Shown piece by piece: positions 12,401-22,857 of a DNA stretch of 64,000 nucleotides. Position 1 is the first letter of the stretch; the number at the start of each line of letters is the position of its first letter. The translations under genes and the position numbers were made by a program. Below the pieces are notes generated by a model. It did no database searches, was not told where the DNA came from, and was given only the letters and a program-made list of their open reading frames with translations. This DNA comes from Siphonodentalium dalli. Taxonomy: Eukaryota; Mollusca; Scaphopoda; Gadilida; Siphonodentaliidae. The stretch is taken from NCBI GenBank assembly GCA_032622095.1, contig CP136069.1, positions 154,803,043 to 154,867,042 of the forward strand. The letters are read 5' to 3'.

Positions 12401-15400
12401 TGTCATTGTTTGACAAGTAAACCCAGTAAATGGAATTGGATAGTATATATCTCTGTGTTTAGACCACTTATCGCATTTCAGAGTGTTTTGAGTCGGAAAA
12501 ATTGTGTATTTACTTCGCGAAGCGGGCGTGACGAAAAATTGGGCTAAATTTCGACAGCGAGGTCACCAGAGGTCAAATGACGGGTCGTTCTACTATGGGT
12601 ATAAACTTTTAACACATAAAGTGCCATTTACACAACAGTAGAAATTTATACCAATAGTAGGAATCGTTATACCCACAGTAGGGTATAAAGATGAAATTTA
12701 CAAAACAGGTGTTATACACACAGTAGCATAGCCAATTATGGTATACAAAGATATATTCTATTCTATTCTACGTCTGATGGCACAGAAGTCAGAAATCGAG
12801 TAAATTGTTCTGTACATGTTACAGTTAACTTATATTATAATGATATCCACGTACATTTCTTTGACCACAATGCTTTAAGGCAAGCATTATATTTACCAAT
12901 TGATATAATTAGCAGCGTAACCATGTCCGACGTGTTTTGGCCGAAGACCATACACTACATGTAAATCAAAAGTTTACTTAAAATTAACTAACCAATATAT
13001 AGTTAACTTTTAACCCAACTATCGTGTTGCCCACCACTGACTAAACAAAGGTCAGCAAATTATCTGATAATCCAACTACTAGTCGGTTCCGACTAAACTT
13101 TAGTTACCAATGCCTAAACTCAAAATTACCCAAATTTGGGTTATTATGGTAACCCAATTTGCCACAATTGTTAACCGACAAAAACATAGGTAAAAGTAAA
13201 TAAATTAATTGAGTTTGTCAACATGAATTGCAATGCACATTAAATACTCACATGGATTGACGAAGTACGCGGTGATGACGTATCTGTTGCCTTCCACATT
13301 ATAGGCTGCATGGTGGCTCTCGTGAATAACTACGTTCGCAGTGCTTTGGTCAAACTGTAACGTATTCACGGAAAAGACTTGATAAATTTGTAATTGCTGC
13401 ACCGTTGACACTATACATCGAGAAGTGCTCCATTCAATAATATATATATCTTTATTCCTCCATATAATGAAGAGCATATATATAAACATTATAAATAAAT
13501 TGAGAACACAAATATATCCTGCATGCAGGAATTTGGCTATACAATATACAGGGTTATATAATTTGACTGACAAAGACAAATACGAACATATTTGAGGGCA
13601 TATAAGTATGCATACCCTCACGAGAACCGGCACGATCACACATCCGCACACTCACATACACGCCCACCCTCACTCACATACACACATATACATACACACA
13701 TACATATACATACACATGTATATACTCATATATACAATATACATATATATACGAAAATATACATGTATACACATATAAATGCGCGCGAGAGCGCAAGTGC
13801 ACGTACACAGCCGCGCCAGAACTCGTGAATATATGCATGATTATATACGTATATATAAATGTTCATTTACATATATATGCTTATATTCATATACATATAT
13901 TCACGTAGACATACACACACCAACACACACATATATGAATACATATGTAACGATCAGGTACCTATATATGCACGTTTATATGAGCATGTATATCTGATTA
14001 AGTATACACCAAGGCATATATGGAACATGGCTGTATGATGAAATAAAGGGTATGGAATAATTCGCATTGAGCTGAAGCGGGACATTTTATGCTGTGTTAA
14101 AGAAAGGTTATGCTTTGTTAAGACGGTTATCTGAAGTGCAAGCGAGATAACTCCAAAGTTTGGATAATTGCGAAAGTTATATGGCATGAATATACATATA
14201 TATATACACACATGCATATGTATATATACACCTATACACATGTATATATATATATATTCTTACGCCTACATATGTATACACACATACAATTACACATGGG
14301 TATGGCTTGTGTGATCATGCATCCGGGAGAATACACATGGGTATGGTTTGTGTGATCATGCATCCGGGAGAATACTGAGATTCATGGATGTCCGTTGAAG
14401 TGAGCTTAGTGAGGCTATGTAGAGTGTATAGTACGTAAACTGTAAACAGTGTATACATGTAGGAAATATGGGTAATTTTAAATATATACATATTTGGCGG
14501 AAGGATGCATGGTACTGAATTGGCCAATGCTGCATGTGACAGAGATAATTTACCAAATAACAGTAAATGAATTAATAGAAAATTAACGCTATTCTACTCC
14601 GAAAGAGCGCTGATCACTTTAGTTAACCATTATCAAAATGAAACCGTTTCCACATAAATGCAGATGTCCTAACGAGCAAGCGGGACAGATTAGAGTGGTT
14701 ATCTGAGAGTAGAGCGAGATCTCTAGGTGGCGATCCCAGAAGGGCAGACATTAGCTGCAAACGGGGTATTTGGTCTATGTAGAGGAAACAGTCAATGCCA
14801 TAATTGTCAATGATGTGGTACCACATGTCATTCCGAATATGTAGCAATGACGGGCAATCTAACAAGATATGTTGTACTACACATGAGTAGGTCGCTAAAC
14901 AATGTTTGCATGTATCATTCTGTCCGAAAGCTGTATGGGCGATTATGCGACCGATCAAGAGGAATACAAATTTTTCCTCCGGAAATTGTGAGCATAGTTT
15001 CCATATACCGATCGTCCGTAGCGTGGGATGAATCATGAATGGTACGGAATGCTGTTAAAGAGGAGTCGCCGGAGATACGATTATACCAGTCAAGTTCAGC
15101 TAACTCCTTTACAGCTGTCCTTACCAAGCGTTTCCACACCACGGGCGATGGAAATTCATTGGAATTAGCATATTCAATAAGGTGATGTTCCATATTATAT
15201 TTGCATAGAATGCGCCATATGTCATGTATAAAAGATGTTTCATCCGTTGACAGACCAGATATGAAATCATACAAACGTCGTAGGAATAACTGTTTTGATG
15301 CTTTCTCGTGATTTGGCCCACAGAAAGCGCCAAGCATTGAGAGTTTCCGACGATCGATCCACGATGCTAGCGAGGAACAGCCTAGACAGCCTTGTGCAAT

Positions 15401-18400
15401 AACTGTTCGGGTCCTCGTCGGAAAACCTTGCATATGCTTGATGCAAACTCTGTGGGCCTTCTCAAGCTTATCTATTTGTGTTGTGTTTAGGTTCCAGAGA
15501 AGTTCACTGCCATACAACCCTGAAGGGATGACTATTGTTCTGTAAAGTTTGTATGAACTTTGAGGAGAGATACCACCAGGGTATAGGCCAACATCGGAGA
15601 GGCCGAAATATGCCCCCCTTAATTTTGTGCATATAGCATCGACAAATTTGTTATTGAAATAGGATTTGGAAAGCAGAATTCCCAGGTGAGTATAGAAGTC
15701 AACTTCTCCGAGAAAGGATGATCCAAATGCCCATGATCTTGCACATTTATCGGCTTCTTGTTTTGATTCATTTAAAACCATTATGACGGTTTTCGATGAA
15801 TTATAACTGAAGCGCCATGTATTACTGTATTCAATGCATAATTCATATAAGCCAATAAGACCTGGGCGGGATAGAGAGAGAAGCATCATATCATCGGCTT
15901 GGGTGGGAGATGAACAATTCAGTGAGTGGATACGAAGGCCCAATTTTGATTTTTTCAATAGCTTACATCGATCACAACGCGGAAGTAAACCCCATGATAG
16001 TTCTGGGAACCACACAGAAATTTTTCCGTATTGTGTATTTGTCAAACAAGGAGAGGAAGGATTTCAGTTTCAATCGGAGTCAATTAGAGTGTGATATCAG
16101 TATGTGTTAATACCTGTGACAATTCAATTTGTGTCCAGTTATTTATAGTGAAATATATTGTTATGGTAAAAATATCAAACATGACATGAATTTGAGTTTA
16201 TTCTTAGAACCCCTGTCACACTCAGGCCGGCGCTTGCATTGCGCTGTAAAGGTACCAAAATATGAGTAACACACAGGAGGAGCGCGGAAAACTGTCCAAA
16301 ATTGTCAAACAAAGTATTGCGTTCATACTTTGTCAAGTCTCACGCTCTCTGGTCATTGGTGCGCTCAAGTCGCTGTTATTGTGTTGCTAGTACGTTCTAA
16401 ATAAGTTTGCAAAACGTTCTCTGTGTGGGCGCGGAGAGTATAAATAGCGTCTCCTGCGTTCTCCAGTCATAGTCAGTGTTTAGGTTGTGGGGAATATACC
16501 CAACAATCCGCAATAGATTAACTGTCCGATTAAACCACTGCCACACTCCGCTGCGATCAGGCCGGCGCTTGCATTGCGCTGACAAATTATCAAAGCGCCA
16601 AGCAAAGCGCACTAAGGTATCCAAGAACCTATTGGTTACGCAGTTGACACTGGCTAGGACGGGAGAGGGTCCCCGTGATCGCCCCTGAGCGCCAGAGCAC
16701 CGCGCTTGTTTTGTGCATGCACAAAACAAGCGGAGAGTTTCGGCGTTATGACCAGGCGCAGTACCGTCGCCACGACAGTGCAAAGCGAACGACATGAGCG
16801 CCCCGTTGACTTAGCGAGGACCGATACAAGCTACTCGTGGTCGCAGCAAGAATTCCTCTGCAACTGCAGTAAGCTTATACTACGCCTTCGTCCGAACGCC
16901 GAGACTCTGCGCTTGTTTTGTGCATGCACAAAACAAGCGCGGCGCTCTGACAGCGCAAAGCTAGCAACATGAGCGTACCGTTGACGTAGCAAGGACGGAT
17001 ACACGCTACTCGTGGTCGCAGCAAGAATTCCTCTGCAACTGCAGTAAGCTTACTACGCCTTGGTCAGAACGCAGAGCCTCTGCGCTTGTTTTGTGCATGC
17101 ACAAATCAAGCGCGGCGCTCTGGCGCCAATGGCGCGAACATGGGGACCTTGGCCCGTCGTAGCCAGTGTCCACTGCGTCACCAATCGGTTCTTGGATACC
17201 TTAGGTCGTTTAGGTGGGCGTTTTAATACTTTTGCAGCGCAACGCAAGCGCCGGCCTGAGTGTGACAGGGGCTTTATGTACAGTTCAAAATAAACAAAAC
17301 ACTGAAATATTAGGTTCCAATTTCCCTATGCATTTCTATGGAGGAAAAGAAGGGATATGTTGATTTGTATCTACTGTTAAGGTCAATAGATAAAAGCGTT
17401 ACCCCGTGTCTGTTCACGTAGTACGGGTTTATACCTATACCCTCAGCCAGCCGTATCACATTCGGCCTTTGGCATCATGTGATGCGGCTGGCTTTGGGTA
17501 AGTAAAAACCCGTACTACGTGAACAGACACGGGGTAACTAATAATATCGTAATCCGGAAGTTACAATCCACCAGCAATCCCCCAATAGTTACGCATCATC
17601 TGAACGTGAAAGTCTGACCTAAAAATTTGGGTATGGAATAAATTACGATGTCAAAACTTTACAGTTATGTGTTATCATACATGTGACTGCTTATATCTGC
17701 TGCGAACGGAATGCCAATAGATTAATTCGTTACCCCGTGATTTCATTTCGATTTTGAATCTATTTATTTTTTCCACCTCGAGTTGTTGTCGGCCTAGCAA
17801 ACAATCCACCGGAAATACATGTATTTACGAGCATGCACTGATGTCGTAACGAGAGAGCGGGAGGTCACGCAAGGTTACGGTTCGCGGTGGCTTTGATGAT
17901 AGGAATTTATTTTCAGAATAAATTAGGACGAAAATTGACGCTATGTTGTGATAGTTGGCACACAGATACATTGGTATATACTTATTTCCGAATCAGTAAT
18001 CATGTTTTATTCATGAAAATCGACAAGTTATAATATCATTTCGATCACGTGGGTTTACGTGTGTGATGGCACGTGCTCTGAGATTCCATTGCGGGCCAGG
18101 CATCACGATATATGGAATTCGAACCGGAGAAAATAAACATATTTAAAAAATCGAAATCTAACTGTTTGAGCTTTGAAGGGTGGGTTCCTTGAATTCAGAT
18201 ATATTTCACATCTGAAGTCGAATGAGCAGTAATTTATGGGTGTTTAATCGGAAAAAAACATCTTAAATCCATTATGCAGCTAACAGTATTTTAAAGATAC
18301 TCAATCCGATCAGAAGGTTCCCATACCATCAAGATACAACAACAACAACATTTCCTCAAATACTCTTTAGTTATCAGAATCGATGTGTTGCAACAAAATG

Positions 18401-21400
18401 ATGCTAACCACTGTCAACTATGGTATATAATTTCCCAAAACTTGTTATTTATCAACATTTTGTTCGACAAAATATGGCCGAATTATCACTAAAGTATTAC
18501 GAAATTTGACCGTATTACCACTTAATTTTAGAGTTATCCATCTTCATCCGCTATTTTGTCCGAGACCTCCGTATGACAACGTGTTTCTGCGCCACATATT
18601 ATTACACATCTCGAGAAATAACAAACTTTAAAAATCGATATCTGATCACTTTGAGCTTTGATGGGTGGGTTCCTCGACTCGAATCAAATATGTTTAACCC
18701 CGAAGCCAGAGAAATAGTAATTTAGGAGCGTCTGATCGGATTGAGTACCTTTAAATATCGAAAACTGCATCATATATTACCATTATACATTATATCAATT
18801 CCTTGTGTATTCCCTCGTTCAATTTATATTATGTATATTATATATTTGGTGGATAAATAAACTATGCTTAAACCAAATATCGAAAACTGCAGCTATATTA
18901 TACTCACGGCAGTTTGAATACCAGCTATAAATCCGTTGACGTCAAACAGAAGAGCCACGGCGTAGTCTCCGTTTTTTGTGTATCGCTTTCCAAGAAAGAG
19001 AGGATTCTCTGTCAATATAAATAGTGAGAAGCTTTTGTTATGTCTGCATATATTGACATATAGAGGATCTACAACGAGTCCCCAGTTTATAGCGGAATTT
19101 ACAAAACGAGTCCAGTAAATTAGGTCTGGACCGAGCCTTTGGCGAGGTCCAGACCTAATTTACTGGACAAGTTTTGTAATTTCCGCTATAAACTGGGAAC
19201 GAGTTGTAGATTCTATTTATTACATGATCCAAAACATCGACAAAACATACTTAAATCAACAAATGGAACGAGAAACTAACATCGGCTTCTATAAGACATG
19301 CGATGACGTTTCACGTAACTATTCGTTGTTTGCCCGCGTAAAGAAATAGTCCCAGATAAATAAAGACTATTTGCCGCTTTTAATGGCGTATATTTAATAA
19401 CATAACTTTTCAAATTCTTCAGTCATGATAGTTTGTTGGAAAAATATTGGAAGTCATAGTATTTTTGAGACGTAGCGTACGGAATGTTAAAAGACGGTAA
19501 ACCGGATGTCAAAGGTCGCCTGGCACTATTTCCTGTTATTAAACGAACGTTTAATATCACAATTTATAGAATGGGTTTATTGAATGGAATAATGGTAGGA
19601 TCGTGTAATAAATATCAGTTTACCACCGAAAGCCCAAATAAAGACCATTCAGGAGAACTTGTATCGATCCGCTCTCTGCCAAACCGCCCAAAAGACGAAG
19701 GTGACTTGTGTTACATCTACGTCCCTAATCCTGCATGTTTTATTTGGGTCAAACAAAGGGTGTCTAATTGTTGTCTCCAAAAACGAAATACCCCGAAAAC
19801 CTTTCCCCGATTCAAAATGGCCGTCGCCCAGAAATTCCCGATTGTCCAATGTCGCGATCATGCGGTCTAGGCTGGCCACCAACAAACATTTTCGAGATAC
19901 CCTACACAAAACCCTCAACCGATCCAACTTGAAATTGTACGCCGTCCAGAGAAGCACGATCGATCCGTTCCCTACATTTACAGGTATGTGCCTCTACGAT
20001 AATGCAACATACTGATCGATGCTGACACAGGTGCAAGCCCAGAAACACGAATCATGCAGACTATCCTCCCTGTTCAAGCCTGTAATTTGCAGAATGAGGT
20101 CCCCAGAGGGTGAATTTAGTGCTGCTGTCCCGCCCAGCTATATAGTCTTAAATTAACATTGTTTTCAGTTACTTTTTCCCTTCCAGGAAGTTTCTATATC
20201 CCATAATTTGCAGAAGACAAAATGCATAATCGATACATGGACTGAAATGGTCATCAGTTAGAGAATTTTCCAACCTGAGGGGAGTATGAGGTTTGAAATT
20301 CCAACACTATAGGAAAGCTTCAGGTGAGGCCAGTCTAGATGCTAGGATTTGGGATTTGTATAGTTTTCAAAATTTTCTCACACCGGGCCGAACAACCATG
20401 GCCAGCCCGGTGTGTCCTGGTCTCTTGCCCGTAGCCGTGTGCATTTGTCTGGAGTTAGACCACTAGATGTTAGGATTTATGCAATTTTTCAGGTTAATAG
20501 TTACAATATCTGAATGTATGAGCTCATACCGGGAATATAGAACCAACCAACTTCAACTGGGGAACTTCAATCTGATCCTAGGTCTCCCATATAGCAGTTA
20601 ATGCCTACTCAGAATGACGTTCCCAGAGGGTGAATTTGGTGGCGCTAGCCCGCTGTGTGGTTTAGCGTCACTAAACTCACCCTCTGGTGACCTCATTCTG
20701 CAAATGACAGACACACTATTTGCAGGCTTTTCCGTGTTCATAAGCCATAACTATAAATCCGGCTGAAGAGCCCAATTGGTTACTCTCACATATAACAGTG
20801 ATGAAGGGTACTCGGGTTATGAGACTTTTGAGAATATGCGCTGAAGGGTACACATGGTTTGAGACTTTTGAGAATATGCGCTGAAGGGAACACATGGTTT
20901 GCTATCGGCGCTAATCGATGTAGTTACGCCAACTGTGTAATACCGCATGGACGTCTACATGGCTGCCATCAGAACTTTATTTTCATTTCGTTATATTTTT
21001 CATTGGAATGTAAACAATTCTTCAAACAAATAATCGCCGCAGACGCAAAAACTAAACAACATAATTTCGAACGAGATTTAAAAGCATGTGAACCCTTCAG
21101 CACATTTACCAAACCTGTGAACCCTCCAGCACTTCCTCTTAGGTGAAAGTGACCCCTTGAGCACAAATCCGTGCTTATCCAGAATCCAGATTAGAACCAA
21201 CTGTGTCATTGCAGGATGGTTTATGGCGGACTAGGATGCCATTCAGCTTACCGAACACATGGGATTTCGGCTAATTTAGACTTTTAGACCTTACCTATAT
21301 ATATCCATATATAGCAGGCTAATTTATACATACCTGTGCAATCAGAAAACTTGACCCATCCCTGTTTCTGTGCATCTGTTTCGGTCCTCGGCAGTGCAGC

Positions 21401-22220
21401 GAAATTCCCAAATGTCACTACAGAATAATAAATTGAAAGAATTAATACGACTGTTCCAGGACAGACTTGCGCTTATGTACCATAAGCGCACGTCTGTCAT
21501 GCGTGTCAGTTTCTCTGGTAGGATTACTGCTAGATGTCCCTGGCAAAAAAAAAATATATATCAATATAAATTGAGCACAAATCCGTGCTTATCCAGAAGC
21601 AAGATTACGAAAAGACCAGCACATAAACAGTTATATGGTACAAGCACAATAAACATCCCTTCTTTCAGATTCCAATCAGGATTTAGAAAACATAATCACT
21701 CGACTGCATTTTGTGTCTTGTTTATCTAACTCACTTAATCTGAATTCATATTGATGCAGGAAACTATATATTGCTGTATAATTATGTTATAGACTTGCAC
21801 AAAGGCATCCAGCCTGTTCTCTTCAAACTAAGCTCATATATTGAACTTATTTAAAAAACACAAATAAGCCCATATCGGCATTACTTGAATCTGAATTACG
21901 CTCCATTGGAACCTAAATCTACTTACCAGATGTATGCTCTAGATAATGTGTTTCCACTATGGCCCCCAGCACCATAACACGGAATGATGGGTATAAGTCC
22001 ACTATATATTGGCTTATTTCAGGATCCAATATTTCCAATATGAACCTATGTGAATATTTAGGTCCAATTTGAACCTATTTGCACGAGGATATGTTGAGAA
22101 AATTATGATATCCTAGCAATTTGTAATTCAGATTCAAATAATGCCGAAATGGGCATGCAGCTTAGATCTGTCTACAGTTCACTAACTATGACTTACCGTG
22201 CAGACCGTTCCAAGTCGGCG
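6380..22220 (-). CDS. Paralogous secreted-type protein of unknown family, gene A (7 exons recognised, first exon missing)
   Basis: This is a minus-strand gene assembled from seven exons: 22197-22220, 21334-21417, 18908-19008, 13252-13396, 10806-10967, 8506-8666 and 6380-6478. Every junction has GT/AG borders and a compatible phase, giving about 257 residues before the missing start. Landmarks in order are PTWNGLHVTFGNFAALPR, GWVKFSDC, KNGDYAVALLFDVNGFIAG, HESHHAAYN, YVITAYFVNPS, GTGIYIQNGT, CFPAMGGNHYWW, MDCRWFFPAFVLYNEGKLNA, YEHP, and a C-terminus in SDNC before TGA. Six cysteines and three N-glycosylation sequons (NET, NGT, NIT) suggest an extracellular protein with three disulfides. That is inference, because no signal peptide was located. 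HESHH fits the bare HExxH metallopeptidase pattern, but nothing else supports an enzyme. I do not recognise the family. Copy B holds a paralogue at 42219-60618. Confidence 0.85.
6639..7341. mobile_element. TIR element with repeated TATAAGGTCGTATCTCCA boxes, copy A only
   Basis: Copy B has the uninterrupted target CAACTTTAGTCGG. In copy A the insertion is flanked by TTTA on both sides. The ends are CGTCGCGTCAG and, inverted, CGGCGCATCAG, each followed within a few bases by TATAAGGTCGTAAC. The box, in variants of GGTCGTATCTCCA, recurs near 6651, 6776, 6811, 6901 and 7111, and inverted near 7312. Subterminal repeated boxes of this kind are typical transposase-binding sites in several cut-and-paste families. 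No transposase is encoded, so the element is non-autonomous, superfamily undecided. Confidence 0.75.
7773..8120. mobile_element. Foldback element, family TTTAAAGGTACTCAATCC
   Basis: Two long inverted arms start TTTAAAGGTACTCAATCCG and end in the mirror image CGGATTGAGTACCTTTAA. The arms contain TTTGGCTTCGGGGGTAAA, GAGTCGAGGAACCCACCCAT and TTATTTCTCGAGA. Between them lies a smaller inverted repeat related to GATGAAGATGGATAACTC. The same element lies at the matching place in copy B (43693-44094), so it predates the duplication. Confidence 0.8.
8506..8666 (-). CDS. Gene A, exon before last
   Basis: Acceptor TTCTATTCAG, donor GTAAGA. The exon completes a Gly codon with the previous exon and reads NHYWWNITENMDCRWFFPAF, then VLYNEGKLNAFGFAFPANAV and SNRYEHPTMPGLS, ending in phase 0. 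It contains one cysteine and one glycosylation sequon (NIT). In copy B the exon is the same length with substitutions LQ for IT, K for E and E for G. Confidence 0.9.
9246..9600. mobile_element. Copy-A insertion with AACCCAA repeats and a 98-bp hairpin
   Basis: Copy B passes directly from ACTAAACTAAAC to GGTATACCACATTTCC near 45200. Copy A instead has about 350 bp: first a tract full of AACCCAA (9246-9350), then a nearly perfect hairpin at 9502-9599 with arms ACTCAGGAGACGTACTATTT and the mirror image. The apex segment is related to 215-235 and to 10180-10205. There is no ORF of interest. Confidence 0.55.
10582..10709. repeat. Palindromic foldback, family CCTCATTCTGCAAAT
   Basis: Arms of about 60 bases (GCAGAATGAGGTCCCGGAGT and the mirror image ending CCTCATTCTGC) enclose the apex CCCGATGTGCGGG. 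Full or partial copies lie near 4071-4130, 10300-10385, 20083-20145, 20598-20727, 46528-46632, 47395-47518, 51683-51745 and 51928-52052. Several are at matching positions in the two duplicated copies, so much of the spread predates the duplication. Neighbouring ACAGACACACTATTTGCAGG probably belongs to the element's outer arm. Confidence 0.75.
10806..10967 (-). CDS. Gene A, exon with GTGIYIQNGT motif
   Basis: Acceptor TATTATTTCAG, donor GTAAGT. The first two bases CC complete a Ser codon with the T left by the previous exon. The exon then reads IICTTGRTSLNETGTGIYIQ, NGTHPIRDSITFPKDESNIA and TTEFGGGKCFPAM, leaving one G. It has two cysteines and two glycosylation sequons. A second in-frame AG just before AATGGAAC was considered as acceptor but would create a stop at the junction. 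The matching exon of copy B has identical length and phase. Confidence 0.9.
11023..11117. mobile_element. Short MITE with ACAGTAAT ends
   Basis: This segment of about 95 bp is missing from copy B (near 47835). It starts with ACAGTAATGCTC and ends with GTTACTGT. Its middle, AATTATGGGTAAC followed by TTTAGTCGGAAATATGGC, recurs in the element at 23769-23902, so both belong to one small family with the copy at 62828-62938. Confidence 0.6.
11844..12750. mobile_element. Hairpin-ended asymmetric element 3, copy A only
   Basis: Copy B has no such insert between TGTGCAAATAAA and GATCTATTC (near 48441). Read from the right end, the element starts with CTTTGTATACCATAATT (12734-12750) and carries cargo with repeated CAGTAG and GGTATA words. 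It then shows the inverted box AATTATGGTATAAACAAAAT (about 11992-12011) and a hairpin at 11861-11984 whose apex on the plus strand is GAGCCTTTGGCGAG (11916-11929). It ends in TATATAGAATAC. The apex is identical to that at 19133-19146 although the stems differ. Confidence 0.75.
13252..13396 (-). CDS. Gene A, exon with HESHH motif
   Basis: Acceptor CAACGGTGCAG, donor GTGAGT. It starts in phase 0 and leaves one T. It reads QLQIYQVFSVNTLQFDQSTA, NVVIHESHHAAYNVEGNRYV, ITAYFVNP. HESHH fits the minimal zinc-peptidase pattern HExxH. The flanks do not look like a known peptidase, so chance is possible. A 7-base length difference near the acceptor separates this exon from its copy-B partner at 48895-49046. 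Confidence 0.85.
13440..14530. repeat. TA/CA microsatellite block inside a copy-A insertion
   Basis: Copy B lacks this sequence and has about 230 bp of unrelated DNA (49089-49318) instead. Long imperfect runs of CACATA, TATACA and ATATAC fill about 13590-14000 and 14190-14290. A unit of about 42 bp (ACACATGGGTATGG to CATCCGGGAGAAT) is tandemly duplicated at about 14292-14375. Apparent ORFs rich in His, Thr and Tyr are microsatellite translations. Confidence 0.8.
14530..15958 (-). mobile_element. 5'-truncated LINE (non-LTR retrotransposon), RT and C-terminal zinc knuckle, frameshifted
   Basis: On the minus strand the open frame begins in the RT palm with QADDMMLL, a variant of the catalytic A/YxDD box. 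It continues through an RT thumb region (YGSELLWNLNTTQIDKLEKA, with HRVCIKHMQG after it). Near 15036 the meaningful frame shifts by one to IGIWKLCSQFPEEKF and the terminal cysteine-histidine pattern CKHC-H-C (CKHCLATYS to HILLDC). This order is typical of Jockey/CR1/I-type LINE ORF2 proteins. Everything upstream of the QADD motif is missing, as expected from aborted reverse transcription. The left edge of the LINE at about 15958 coincides with the point where copy B resumes (about 49316). It is non-functional; the 3' limit is approximate. Confidence 0.85.
16207..17273. mobile_element. GC-rich TIR element (non-autonomous), copy A only
   Basis: Inverted ends of about 37 bases begin CCCCTGTCACACTCAGGCC and include GGCGCTTGCATTGCGCTG, with one difference on the other side. 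Copy B has the uninterrupted site TTATTCTTTATG near 49556. TTA flanks both sides, which would suit a PIF/Harbinger-like 3-base duplication, though one base at the left edge is ambiguous. Inside is a second end-like copy (about 16558-16594). Three palindromes of the form CGCTTGTTTTGTGCATGCAC plus the mirror image lie near 16705, 16911 and 17083, and the segment with CTACTCGTGGTCGCAGCAAG is duplicated (16831, 17010). No transposase is present. Confidence 0.8.
17398..17538. repeat. Hairpin with GCCTTTGGC apex, present in both copies
   Basis: Arms GTTACCCCGTGTCTGTTCAC and the mirror image enclose CAGCCGTATCACAT and its partner. The apex includes GCCTTTGGC (17465-17473). The same hairpin lies at 49687-49828, so it predates the duplication. 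The apex core matches other hairpin-ended elements here, but I could not find the outer terminal box that would complete the architecture. Confidence 0.7.
18290..18754. mobile_element. Foldback element, family TTTAAAGGTACTCAATCC, diverged
   Basis: The left end TTTTAAAGATACTCAATCCG and right end CGGATTGAGTACCTTTAA belong to the family at 7773. The left arm is diverged, while the right arm (CTCGAGAAATAACAAACTTT onward) is well kept. The partner at the same place in copy B is 50588-51050. A further diverged piece precedes it at about 18135-18280. Confidence 0.65.
18908..19008 (-). CDS. Gene A, exon with KNGDYAVALLFDVNG
   Basis: Acceptor TATATTGACAG, donor GTGAGT. The first two bases complete a Glu codon. 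The rest reads NPLFLGKRYTKNGDYAVALL then FDVNGFIAGIQTA and ends in phase 0. The copy-B exon (51082-51182) differs by one residue in this stretch, I for T. It is among the best conserved exons. Confidence 0.92.
19055..19611. mobile_element. Hairpin-ended asymmetric element 4, copy A
   Basis: Copy B reads TCTGCATATATCAGTTTACC without the insert (near 51220). On the reverse strand the order is TTTATTACACGATCC (right terminus), cargo of about 390 bp, GTAATAAATAGAATC (about 19208-19222), the hairpin at 19067-19211 with loop TCGCCAAAGGCTC, and the end AGATCCTCTATAT. A near-identical element sits elsewhere in copy B at 46751-47306, where copy A supplies the empty site. Two insertions at different places after the duplication show recent mobility. 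Confidence 0.85.
20598..20727. repeat. Palindromic foldback, family CCTCATTCTGCAAAT
   Basis: Arms with CAGAATGACGTTCCCAGAGG and the mirror image surround CCCGCTGTGTGG, followed by ACAGACACACTATTTGCAGG. The copy-B partner is near 51928-52052. The surrounding 20840-21150 stretch, including a short internal duplication of GAATATGCGCTGAAGGG, is shared by both copies and shows no coding signal. Confidence 0.65.
21334..21417 (-). CDS. Gene A, exon with FAALPRTETDA
   Basis: Acceptor TTATTCTGTAG, donor GTATGT. The first two bases TG complete a Val codon with the 24-base exon. It reads TFGNFAALPRTETDAQKQGW then VKFSDCT and leaves one G. In copy B the exon is 21 bases longer, in frame, between TFG and the NF pair. 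Confidence 0.87.
22197..22220 (-). CDS. Gene A, 24-base microexon encoding PTWNGLH
   Basis: A strong acceptor (TTTTTATACCTTCCAG) and donor (GTAAGT) bound exactly 24 bases, which start and end in phase 1: CG, seven codons (PTWNGLH), then G. Joined to the next exon it gives PTWNGLHVTFG. The same 24-base exon with two changes (Leu to Thr region synonymous or nearly so, His to Arg) lies in copy B at 60595-60618. The preceding exon must end with one base. A phase-1 junction there is common after signal-peptide exons. Confidence 0.82.
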
Positions 22221-22329
22221 CTGGAAGGTATAAAAATAAAATGAGTTTAGCACATAATGCCAGATAAATGACAATCATTCATGTATAAGTACGGACAATA
22301 AAACAGAAACACATTAAAGATGTCCCATC

Positions 22330-22820
22330 CTATCAAACAACTTACCATTGGCACGTCTTCTTTACTAGAATATAATAGGTCGTACCAATGAGCCTACGAA
22401 AGGAGGCCATCCTGTCCAAAAACTTACCATTGGTACGTCTTCTCTTCTAGAATATAATAGGTCATACCAATGAGCCTACGAAAGGATGCCATCCTGTCCA
22501 AAAACTTACCATTGGTACATCCTCTATTCTAGAATATAATAGGTCGTGCCAATGAGACTATTAAAGGAGGCCATCCTGTCCAAAAACTTACCATTGGCAC
22601 GTCTTCTGTTCTAGAATATAATAGGTCGAACCAATGAGCCTACGAAAGGAGGCCATCCTGTCCAAAAACTTACCATTGGTACGTCCTCTATTCTAGAATA
22701 TAATAGGTCGTACTAATGAGACTATATATGAAATGAGGCCATCCTGTCCAAAAACTTACCATTGGCACGTCTTCTGTTCTAGAATATAATAGGTCGTGCC
22801 AATGAGCCTACGAAAGGAGG
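22330..22820. repeat. Tandem array of about 83-bp units, six units (copy A)
   Basis: Six units carry CTTACCATTGGTACGTCTTC, then CTAGAATATAATAGG, TCGTACCAATG and CTACGAAAGGAGGCC. Each unit is an inverted repeat, CATTGGTACG against CGTACCAATG. On the minus strand each also shows an acceptor-like ATTATATTCTAG, 19 bases, and a donor-like GTAAG. The array lies about 110 bases upstream (in the sense of transcription) of the 24-base exon. Copy B has eight units (60725-61380). Confidence 0.9.
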
Positions 22821-22857
22821 CTAGAATTGTCCGATATAGACTTTCATAAAAGCAAGT

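Noticed and set aside
13592-13997. Open frames rich in His, Thr and Tyr on the plus strand
   Set aside because: They are translations of CACATA/TATACA microsatellite sequence.
16397-17293. ORFs on both strands sharing FCACTKQA and TNRFLDTL
   Set aside because: The same peptides appear from both strands of the palindromic GC-rich element, so they reflect inverted repeats, not a protein.
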